Of a DNA stretch of 39,899 bases, positions 33,101 to 39,899 are shown one piece after another. Each line of letters begins with the position of its first letter. Position 1 is the stretch's first letter. The notes beneath the pieces were generated by a model. It was not told where the DNA came from and did not search any database. It saw nothing but the letters and a program-made list of their open reading frames with translations. Position numbers and translations under genes: made by a program. The DNA comes from Bifidobacterium breve (GTDB lineage Bacteria > Bacteroidota > Bacteroidia > Flavobacteriales > Flavobacteriaceae): assembly GCA_943323545.2 (NCBI GenBank), contig CALPIE020000007.1, positions 1 to 39,899 on the forward strand, read 5' to 3'.

Positions 33101-35745
33101 CAGCCGCCAACATTATTTTCGATCCAGCCGAACCTAAAACCTGCGAAGAAGAAACCATTATAACCATTAGTGCAGCTAGTGATTTTACTGAAATGGAATT
33201 ATTTTATGAAGATTTTGAAAGCGCAACTATTGGATTAACTGCTACAATGCCCTATTCTTATAACCCTGGTCCAGATTCACCATGGCAGGTAAAAAAGAGT
33301 ACCTATCAACCAACTATGACAGACGCATGGAAACCAGCAACGAATTCTGGTGCTATTGATAATTTTTTTGGTTTTACAACTTCTGATTATTTTCAAGCAA
33401 AAATTCAAACTCAATATACCACAACATCATCATTTAACACTACCGATTTTGTTAGTCTTACTTTAGATTTTAGCATGTATTTTTCGCATTATGGCAGATC
33501 GGGCGAAGATTTTAGAGTACAAATTTCAGATGATGGTGCTACATGGAATGATTTAGCTATTTATACTTCTGACCAAGGGTATGCTTCACTATTTAAAACC
33601 ATATCCATTAGTGTTCCAAACACCTATTTAGATAAAACAACTGTTTCACTTCGTTTTCAATACACTTCAGGTGATTTAGCTTGTCCTATGCCGAGTAGTT
33701 GTGGCTGGTCTGATGGTGTAGCGATTGATGATATCCGTTTTTATGGAATCAAAGAATTAAATACTACTTTTGTGTGGTCTAGTCCACCTGCAGTTCCTGT
33801 TTCAGGATTTCTCGATCAAGCTTGTACAATCCCATATACAGGAGAACTTTTATCTAAAATTTATTTAAAACCTACACTAACACAATTAGAAGCAACACAA
33901 TTTCCTATCACAGTTATTGCTACTTTAGGTAATGGTTGTCCAATTACCCAAGTTATCAATGTAATTAACAATGCACGTGTTTGGAAAGGATTAGATTTAA
34001 TTGATGCCACCACATGGAATGATGTGGATAACTGGAAGCCCGCTTCTGTTCCTACATTAGAGAGTTGTGTTATTGTGCCAACCAATACAATCGTTAAAGG
34101 AACTAATTTTCAAGGATATGCTAAAAATTTAGTTGTAAAATCGACAGGAAATTTAAATATCCAATCTGGAAATTCAGTTACTGTTAAAGAATGGGTAAGA
34201 GTAGATACTAATGGCATTTTTGAAATTGAAAATAATGGTAGTTTAGTACAAATTGACAACGTAGTTAGCAATAATAATACAGGCGAAATTCGTTACAAAA
34301 GAAATGCAAATGTGAGAAAATTTGATTACGTATATTTTTCTTCTCCTGTAGACGATTATGTTGTAAATAATATAACACAATTACCATTAGTTTCTGGACC
34401 AATATATAAGTGGAATCCAACAATTGCTAATCCAAATAACGGGCAAGGAAATTGGCAAGGTGCAAGTGGTGACGTTATGGTACCTGGAATGGGATATATA
34501 GTTAGAACTCCAGATAGTTTTCCTAACACCTTCTCTACTTGGTTTGGTTTATTTAAAGGAAAACCAAGAAATGGCATTATCACAATTCCGGTTTCTCGAG
34601 GTTCTGATCAAAATACAGCCCTTCATTATGGCTTAAATGGCACTGAAATTAATAACTTCAGTGACAACTGGAATTTAATAGGAAATCCCTATCCATCTTC
34701 TATTAGAGGTAGTCAATTTTTATTTGATAATCGTACAAAAATTGAAGGGAATTTAAGAATATGGACGCATGCTACTTTACCGTCGTCATCACAAGCACAA
34801 CCATTTTACGGTTCGTATGGTTCTAATTATACACCTAATGATTATATTTCTTATAATTTTACAGGAACTAGTTGTTGCCCATTAGCGGATTCAGATATAT
34901 TTGTTGGAGCTGGTCAAGGATTCTTTGTTCAAATGAAAGATGGCCCAGCAACTACTGATTTTGTGACTTTTAACAATACGACTAGAGGTGCTACTTTTGA
35001 TAATAGTTATTTCTTTAGAGGTTCAAATCAATATACATCGGTAAATCCAGAAGAGGAATATATAGATGTGAATACTTTACAACGAAATAGAATTTGGTTG
35101 GATTTAGTTAATTCTGCAAATCAATCTAGTAGAATTCTTGTCGGAAATATACAAGGTGCTACAAATGAAAGAGATAGTTTTTATGATGCCAATGCTGAAA
35201 TTAGCGGATCATTTACATTTTACTCTTTAATTGGTGTTGCAAAATTCTTTATTCAAGGAAGGGCTATGCAATTTGACATAACTGACCAAGTGCCTTTAGG
35301 AATTAAGGTGCCATCTGCAGGCACCTACTCTATCGCCATTGCAGCGGTTGATGGCTATTTTGTTGAAAAAAATATTTATGTTAAAGACCTGCTTTTAAAT
35401 ACGGTTCATGATTTAAAAGTAGCTCCTTATCAATTTACTTCTGCATCAGGTCAATTTGATAACCGTTTTAAAATTGTTTACCAAAATGCATCTTTAAGTA
35501 ATGCTGATTTTAATTACGGAAGTACGGTTCAAGTAATTACTAATGAATCAATTGCTGTGCAATCTACTCAAGAACCTATAGATTCTATTGTAGTATATGA
35601 TTTATTAGGAAGAACATTAGGCAATTACAATAAAGTCAATGCCAATGAATTTACAATAAACAACTTGTTGAAAAACAATGCTCCTTTGTTACTTCAAATT
35701 AAATTAGAAAACGGAGCTGTTGTAAATAAAAAAGTGATTTATTAA
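30106..35745 (+). CDS. Giant multidomain T9SS surface protein (type C sorting signal)
   Basis: A 1,879-residue secreted protein. A long signal region (about 1-36, hydrophobic TFLMILIFFGVNLTYS) is followed by a glycine-rich domain (41-240), an IPT/TIG domain (244-320), Ig-like and FN3-like modules (325-505), a GEVED domain (about 565-653, VDWNNDADFSDTGEQ), an Ig/PKD-like module (656-755), a second GEVED (about 830-912, VDWNGNGLFDASE), an Ig-like module (915-996) and a MAM-like jelly roll (1033-1215, ending GVAIDDIRFYG). Residues 1290-1790 form the module shared with the 637-aa neighbour (NWNLIGNPYPSS, GAGQGFFVQM). The C-terminus (1795-1879, IDSIVVYDLLGR.. VVNKKVIY) fits the ChiA-like type C T9SS signal. 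Adhesion to surfaces or polymers is likely but inferred. It has its own promoter and terminator. Confidence 0.92.
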   Translation: MKKLYCILNLIKKNQLISKKTFLMILIFFGVNLTYSQFPGNDNTPGVGKSFTVPTGVTSVTASAWGAGGGGGGSSTSGQGGNGGGGGGATTIVINVTGGTTVFTYTVGMGGTAGAATAGTGGNGGLSSITAVTPAVGMTANGGTGGLGNAVALNNPTNSGGGTASGGTTNVIGLNGVRGGSSGQAGGNSGTVVGLFGTGGAERTDNVGNPGGIPGGGGGGGEDSGSDRAGGVGGVGQVRFQFIRVTGITPNPVCVGSTITITGSNFASGVTTVSINGTACTGVTWVSATSITAVVATNTTSGNVLISNPNGTNNSISITVNAQPANPANPTSNSPQCIATGVTLTRTGTPPGGVTWYWQTIPLGISTTFSGSTYNVTTSGTYYIRAQNNTTGCWSAASGSLTVVITPAVSAPINPSPATASSGVCFAGVGAITSISWTATAGATSYDVYFGAGGLPGTVTANVATNSYTTGALSSNTNYQWRVVARSTCGAGPTSATWNFTTKSTQCYCTPTGSNPDGNGITKVVYSTVSNTTTGNQQYVDYSTTHIGNAIQGSTMPVAVTTSTGDKEYNIYINVDWNNDADFSDTGEQVFTGKVKSNTIYGVINIPLTASVGYHTMRIGLGQKMKGSDNVLPIPCYSGAGKIAYEDYTINVMAAAGCSGVPTVLTNPSNVTIANNVNTSFTGNFGNGPTSYYWEVSTDGGSNFTPITNGGVYSNATTTTLNLTSANMTMNGFIYRITASNACGSRTNSTMATLSFSTAYCAPTHAFTTHWISRVFSDGNLKDTSYSGLPAMSTNGIVDYKNIVIGRQSPGGGLNISFELGSTSAGPSANRSRVAAWVDWNGNGLFDASEKIYTTATNGVLEATFGIVVPDNIMPGNYRLRIRTSNTGEVTDPCAATGLAGEIEDYTISIVLDCAATILSVTDGQTCGVNSAVTIIAQGLGGTTEYRWYTTAKGGTAEAVTTTGEYSPVLAATRIYYVTAFNGSCESLVRARVIAKITPAANIIFDPAEPKTCEEETIITISAASDFTEMELFYEDFESATIGLTATMPYSYNPGPDSPWQVKKSTYQPTMTDAWKPATNSGAIDNFFGFTTSDYFQAKIQTQYTTTSSFNTTDFVSLTLDFSMYFSHYGRSGEDFRVQISDDGATWNDLAIYTSDQGYASLFKTISISVPNTYLDKTTVSLRFQYTSGDLACPMPSSCGWSDGVAIDDIRFYGIKELNTTFVWSSPPAVPVSGFLDQACTIPYTGELLSKIYLKPTLTQLEATQFPITVIATLGNGCPITQVINVINNARVWKGLDLIDATTWNDVDNWKPASVPTLESCVIVPTNTIVKGTNFQGYAKNLVVKSTGNLNIQSGNSVTVKEWVRVDTNGIFEIENNGSLVQIDNVVSNNNTGEIRYKRNANVRKFDYVYFSSPVDDYVVNNITQLPLVSGPIYKWNPTIANPNNGQGNWQGASGDVMVPGMGYIVRTPDSFPNTFSTWFGLFKGKPRNGIITIPVSRGSDQNTALHYGLNGTEINNFSDNWNLIGNPYPSSIRGSQFLFDNRTKIEGNLRIWTHATLPSSSQAQPFYGSYGSNYTPNDYISYNFTGTSCCPLADSDIFVGAGQGFFVQMKDGPATTDFVTFNNTTRGATFDNSYFFRGSNQYTSVNPEEEYIDVNTLQRNRIWLDLVNSANQSSRILVGNIQGATNERDSFYDANAEISGSFTFYSLIGVAKFFIQGRAMQFDITDQVPLGIKVPSAGTYSIAIAAVDGYFVEKNIYVKDLLLNTVHDLKVAPYQFTSASGQFDNRFKIVYQNASLSNADFNYGSTVQVITNESIAVQSTQEPIDSIVVYDLLGRTLGNYNKVNANEFTINNLLKNNAPLLLQIKLENGAVVNKKVIY
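30300..30780 (+). repeat. GGT trinucleotide runs in the glycine-rich domain
   Basis: Several runs of GGT repeats (around 30307-30321, 30351-30369 and 30748-30770) encode poly-glycine. Slippage here would change glycine number without shifting the frame, so length variation rather than on/off switching is possible. Confidence 0.7.
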
Positions 35746-35767
35746 AAATTAAAAAACTGATAATTTA

Positions 35768-35800
35768 AAATCTGCTTCTTTTAAGAGCAGATTTATTTTG
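35768..35800 (+). terminator. Terminator of the 1,879-aa protein gene
   Basis: AAATCTGCT (35768-35776) and AGCAGATTT (35786-35794) pair perfectly with a 9-base loop, followed by ATTTTG. The T-tract is moderate. Confidence 0.75.
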
Positions 35801-36005
35801 ACTTATTTAAACGTTATTGTCGCTTTTTTAAATAGCTATATAAAACCATGTATTAATATTCTAATCGATTATTTTTCAATTATTTATACCTTTAATCCAA
35901 ATATTATTATTGTTCTAATTAATATATTTTTATTTTTACAAAAAATTGCTAGTGAAATACATTTCAAATAATGCATTTCGTCGATTATTTATGCCGTTAA
36001 ACGGG

Positions 36006-36013
36006 TATTTTTG
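36006..36013 (+). promoter_or_regulatory. -7 element before the open giant ORF
   Basis: TATTTTTG fits TAnnTTTG, but no TTG lies about 20 bp upstream and the implied leader is near 100 nt. Weak support. Confidence 0.3.
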
Positions 36014-36120
36014 AATTAATTTTATTCCTATTGTAATTTTACCGTCAAGTTTTATTTTAATCATTTTATAAATAATAATTTTAAAGATATAGAAAGTATT
36101 TCTCATAATAAATCTAAGAA

Positions 36121-39100
36121 ATGATAAGAAAATTAAGCCAATCAAAATTATTTATTATTTCGTCACTATTAACCTATTTATTTATTACTAATGTTAATAT
36201 TGCATACGGGGCAAATAGTACTACCTCTGAATTGGTTTCTAATACTATTTTACCTAAAACCCAATCTGCTTCATTAAGTCACAAAGACAGTACTCTTTTC
36301 AATACACTGCCACCAACAGTAGTTACTACTTTTCCTGCAGGATGTTACATTATTGACATGGGGCAACCAACGCAAACTGTTAACAACGGTTTAAAACCTT
36401 ACGGATTGGTTTATGCACTTATTGCAGCCGGAATACCTGTTAATTGGGCCATTGAACCTACAAAAATAAAAGACGGAACTGATTTTATTGCCTCTTCTGC
36501 AGGTAATATAAATAAAGCTTACAAAGGAGGATCATTTATTATCAATACGGTTGCCTACCCTGATGCGATTGCTATCATTAATACATGGAAAACAAACAAC
36601 GCAGGATTAATAGTTGATGGCCCAACTACTGCAAGCTTTAACGCTCCTATATACGCTACGTTAACCATTTGGCCAAGAGCTTTTTTGGATGCAGTTAATG
36701 ATGTCTTAATTACACCTTACTATGCCAACGCTGGAATACCAACTAGTACATATACAATAAACGCAAACCCAACATTTCTTCCCCAATGCGGCAGTCAAAT
36801 TGGTACTCAAGATGTATATATTTTACCTCATGCCGATCCACAATTATGGACGCGTTCTTGGATTGAATCTTTACAATATTTTATAAATAATGGAGGAGCT
36901 ATGTGGGCAGGATGTCATGCGGTTAGCGCTATGGAAAGCATTAGCGGTTGTAATTTTTTGAGTTCAACTGGACTTGTATTATGGGAAAATCATATTGATT
37001 CATCACCTCCTTACACCTATACCAATTCTGTAAATCCCATAATGCAATTTATTGGAATATTAGATGATGCAACCACAAATGGATCAGAAGAAATTTATAT
37101 TCCTACTACAACTTGGCGCAATACCACAACAGTTGCAGTATATGATGCAAACTATGTGAATACAGATCCAAATCCAGATGTATCTTATACTTTTCCAACA
37201 AATCCTGCAGCAGTTGTAGCCTATGGTCCAGCTTATGGTACAGCAGGTTTGGTAATGTATGAAGGCGGACATAGTATAAATAAGGATAACGTGACAGTAG
37301 CGCAAAATGTTGCCGCTCAAAGAGCCTTTTTTAATTTCCTATTAGTGGTTGGAACTCAACCTCCAAATAGCTTAGCACCTCCAAATATTGTCAATCAAAC
37401 CACTACAACTTGTAGCAGTGTAGCTTTTAATTTTACACCTTCAGGAGCTGCTGCTAATTATAAATACACTTGGACAGCACCAACAGGGACAGGATTTACA
37501 GGCGGAACCGCGCAAATAGCCCCTCAAACTTCCATAACTCAGACACTAACGAATATAACATCTAATCCGGTAACAGCCATTTATACTGTTACCCCAAGAA
37601 TTGGTGGGTGTATTGGCAATCCATTTACCCTTACAGTAACTGTTTATCCTGCTCCGACAACGATAACATTAACTTCTGGAGCAGGAACAAATATTGTAAC
37701 TACCCCTATTGATGTGGCTATGGTTAATATAACTTATGCTACAACCAATGCAACCGGTGTAACATTTAGTGGTTTACCACCAGGAGTTACCGGAACATGG
37801 GCGTCCAACATTGTTACCATTAGTGGTACTCCAACCGCAGTAGGTATTTACAATTATACTGTGAGCGTAATGGGTCATAATACTTGTGGTGGAACTTCAG
37901 CTTCAGGAACTATAACAACCTATGTCTGCCCGACGTTTAGCTTATTGAGCACAACTACATCCAGTGTAAATGTTTGTTTAGGTTCTTCTTCCCTGGTAAC
38001 ATTAACTGCAAACCCTGCTAATCTTCCTGTTGGAAATTATTTAGTCTCCTATGAAATTCAGGGAGTAGCTCAAACCCCTGCTGTAATGATTGTCACAACT
38101 GCGGGAACCGGTTCATTTGTTTACACCGGATTTACAACCGTTGGGGTCAGAACCATAACAATAACAAATATTGCGTCCGGACTTTGTTCTTCACTAATTA
38201 CAACAAATAATTTGGATACCGTTACTGTTGTTGCTGTATCGGCAGCTCCAACTGCCCTAGCAGGATCTGGTGCTACTTGTACCCAAATTACTGCCAATTG
38301 GACTGCTTTATCAGGAACCATTTATTATGAATTGGATGTTTCTACTTCAAATACATTTGCCTCTTTTGTAACGGGTTATAACGCCTTAAATGTTGGTTTA
38401 GTAACATCTTTTAACGTTACCGGTTTAACAATAGGAACAACCTACTATTATAGAGTGAGAGCATTCAACGGACTTTGCATCAGTAGTAATTCTGGAACAA
38501 TAACGTATGCCACTGCAGCCGCGCCTACTGCACCTACTGGTTTAACAACTTTGGTAAATGCTTGTGACGAGCTAACTGTAGGTTGGAATGCTGTTTCAGG
38601 TGCTACAAGCTATGAAATTCAATGGTCTACTAACGCCTCAAATTTTGCAATTATCTTAGGGACAGTTACAGGAATTTCTTCTCTAACTTACACAATCACA
38701 GGATTAATTAGTGGAACTGCTTATAGATACAGAGTTCGTGCAGTAAATGGATGTAGCTCAAGTGCTTATACAACTAGTGGCAGTATAACTGCAGCTGGTT
38801 CGGTTCCTACAAGGCCAGCATCTATTACCCCTTCTGGAATTTTATGTAATCAATTTACAGTTACATGGCCAGCAGGAACTGGAGCAACTAGTTATGTTTT
38901 ACAATGGGCAACAAACGTTGGATTTACAACTGGTTTCGGTTCCGTTTCCGGAATTACTGCACTAACCTATACTATAACAGGATTGACTCCATCAACAGGT
39001 TATTATATTAGAATATATTCTGAGAATGGTTGTGGGCTTAGCTCTGTCCGTAATGGGTCAGGAACACCAAATGCAACAACATTAGCTGCAGCTCCAGCGG

Positions 39101-39899
39101 CTCCAACTGGAGTAGCAACATCAGCTATTACCTGTACTCAATTCACTATGTCTTGGACCGCATCTGCAGGAGCGATAAGTTATACAGTAGAACGTGCATT
39201 AGATAGTGGTTTTACGACTGGTCTGGCAACTGTTACTGGAGTTTTGGCTTCACCATATACTTTTACAGGGTTAAACTCTGGAACCGTTTATTATTATAGA
39301 GTGAGAGCAGTAAGTTGTGGTTCTAGCGCAAATGCTACCGGCTCTCCAGCTTTTATAACAACTACAGCTACTTTACCAGCTACCCCAACCATTTCCACTT
39401 CTGGTTCTCTAACCTTTTGTGAAACTGATAGTGTAACGTTGGGTTCAAGTGCTGGTACAACCTATTTATGGTCAACAGGAGAAACAACACAATTTATATT
39501 CGTAACTACCCCAGGAAATTATACCGTACAAGTTACAAATGCAAGTGGTTGCCAAAGTGCTACATCCTTACCAACAACTGTTGTTGTTCAAGGATTACCA
39601 ACGGCTTCGGCGGGAGGAAGTCAATCTATTTGTTCTAATGTAACTGCAACCGTAAGTGGTGCAGCCGCTACAAATGGAACCATAGCATGGACAGAAAACG
39701 GAGCCGGTTCGATTACTTCCGGTGCTACAACACTTACACCAACGTACACCCCAGCTGCAGGTGATGCTGGTAATACGGTTACCTTAACCATGACAGTAAC
39801 TAGTAATAATACATGCGCACCACAAACACAAACAGCAACGTACTCTATTAATGTAACTGGAGCTCCTTCGCCTCCAACCGTTAGTACAATTACGCAGCC
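36121..39899 (+). CDS. Giant surface protein, partial (3' end outside the window), novel N-terminal domain
   Basis: From ATG 36121 the frame stays open to the window end: 1,259 codons without a stop, so the gene is 3'-truncated here. Signal peptide about 1-30 (LFIISSLLTYLFITNVNIAYG). Residues about 70-420 form a globular domain I cannot name, with KPYGLVYALIAAGIPVNWAI (92-111), KDGTDF, AYKGGSFIINT, IWPRAFLDAV, MWAGCHAVSAME (261-272) and MYEGGHSINKD (380-390). C265-H266 after Gly-264 and H384 could be a catalytic pair like class I amidotransferase-type folds; that is a guess. Then follow PKD/Ig-like modules (about 430-700), four FN3-like repeats (about 707-1082, each with YYYRVRA or YRYRVRA near the end), another Ig-like (about 1086-1157, WSTGETTQFI) and a PKD-like module (about 1158-1245). 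T9SS secretion is likely, but the C-terminus is not in the window. Confidence 0.9.
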   Translation, partial: MIRKLSQSKLFIISSLLTYLFITNVNIAYGANSTTSELVSNTILPKTQSASLSHKDSTLFNTLPPTVVTTFPAGCYIIDMGQPTQTVNNGLKPYGLVYALIAAGIPVNWAIEPTKIKDGTDFIASSAGNINKAYKGGSFIINTVAYPDAIAIINTWKTNNAGLIVDGPTTASFNAPIYATLTIWPRAFLDAVNDVLITPYYANAGIPTSTYTINANPTFLPQCGSQIGTQDVYILPHADPQLWTRSWIESLQYFINNGGAMWAGCHAVSAMESISGCNFLSSTGLVLWENHIDSSPPYTYTNSVNPIMQFIGILDDATTNGSEEIYIPTTTWRNTTTVAVYDANYVNTDPNPDVSYTFPTNPAAVVAYGPAYGTAGLVMYEGGHSINKDNVTVAQNVAAQRAFFNFLLVVGTQPPNSLAPPNIVNQTTTTCSSVAFNFTPSGAAANYKYTWTAPTGTGFTGGTAQIAPQTSITQTLTNITSNPVTAIYTVTPRIGGCIGNPFTLTVTVYPAPTTITLTSGAGTNIVTTPIDVAMVNITYATTNATGVTFSGLPPGVTGTWASNIVTISGTPTAVGIYNYTVSVMGHNTCGGTSASGTITTYVCPTFSLLSTTTSSVNVCLGSSSLVTLTANPANLPVGNYLVSYEIQGVAQTPAVMIVTTAGTGSFVYTGFTTVGVRTITITNIASGLCSSLITTNNLDTVTVVAVSAAPTALAGSGATCTQITANWTALSGTIYYELDVSTSNTFASFVTGYNALNVGLVTSFNVTGLTIGTTYYYRVRAFNGLCISSNSGTITYATAAAPTAPTGLTTLVNACDELTVGWNAVSGATSYEIQWSTNASNFAIILGTVTGISSLTYTITGLISGTAYRYRVRAVNGCSSSAYTTSGSITAAGSVPTRPASITPSGILCNQFTVTWPAGTGATSYVLQWATNVGFTTGFGSVSGITALTYTITGLTPSTGYYIRIYSENGCGLSSVRNGSGTPNATTLAAAPAAPTGVATSAITCTQFTMSWTASAGAISYTVERALDSGFTTGLATVTGVLASPYTFTGLNSGTVYYYRVRAVSCGSSANATGSPAFITTTATLPATPTISTSGSLTFCETDSVTLGSSAGTTYLWSTGETTQFIFVTTPGNYTVQVTNASGCQSATSLPTTVVVQGLPTASAGGSQSICSNVTATVSGAAATNGTIAWTENGAGSITSGATTLTPTYTPAAGDAGNTVTLTMTVTSNNTCAPQTQTATYSINVTGAPSPPTVSTITQ

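Larger units (their letters stand above)
35746..36120. other. 375-bp AT-rich region before the open giant ORF
   Basis: Holds the terminator of the preceding gene (35768-35800) and one -7 element (36006-36013) about 108 bp before the next ATG. No ORF or RNA gene is visible in the rest. Confidence 0.7.

Noticed and set aside
35936..36145. 69-aa minus-strand ORF (MIGLIFLSFLRF...)
   Set aside because: AT-rich noise overlapping the start of the giant ORF on the other strand; no domain or promoter.

Overview
The window looks like chromosome of a low-GC Bacteroidetes, most likely a Flavobacterium or close relative in Flavobacteriaceae. The evidence is: type IX secretion (T9SS) sorting domains on four proteins' C-termini or architectures, a SusC/SusD pair, a Porin_10-type porin, a PNGase F-like enzyme, promoters of the TTG-N18..21-TAnnTTTG type, and a strong Shine-Dalgarno that I noticed only in front of rpsU. 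The rpsU / xer / hpf / tRNA order is, to my knowledge, common in this group.

Left end (1-2310): a 51-bp tandem repeat and a long hairpin lie downstream of tRNA-Tyr(GTA) and tRNA-Thr(TGT). These follow hpf, a Xer-type recombinase and rpsU, all read leftward. Region 2.3-11 kb is ordinary housekeeping and transport: acyl-CoA dehydrogenase with an HhH protein, an APC-family amino-acid permease, PspC with DUF2851, a PNGase F-II-like secreted deglycosylase, and a CBS-domain cystathionine beta-synthase-like enzyme. Region 11-20 kb is an outer-membrane nutrient module: putative porin, T9SS-exported subtilisin-like protease, SusD lipoprotein and SusC TonB receptor. Peptide uptake is the inferred role. 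Region 20-27.6 kb holds rnhB (interrupted by an in-frame TAA), lipB, lysS, a small membrane protein, two Spy-like periplasmic proteins, and a leftward operon of a PLP deaminase-family enzyme, a GH73-LysM lipoprotein and hemL.

Right end (27.7-39.9 kb) is a 12-kb block of large secreted proteins: a leftward 637-aa T9SS protein, a divergent 1,879-aa multidomain T9SS protein, and a third giant ORF (from 36121) that stays open to the window edge. The first two share a homologous C-terminal module. The third has a large N-terminal domain I cannot name, with a Gly-x-Cys-His motif, followed by Ig-like and fibronectin-III-like repeats.

The points most worth a second look are the unknown N-terminal domain of the open giant ORF, the nonsense codon in rnhB, the tRNA promoter whose predicted start falls inside the hpf terminator stem, the rpsU Shine-Dalgarno, and several intergenic repeat families. 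I see no rRNA, CRISPR array, insertion sequence or prophage.
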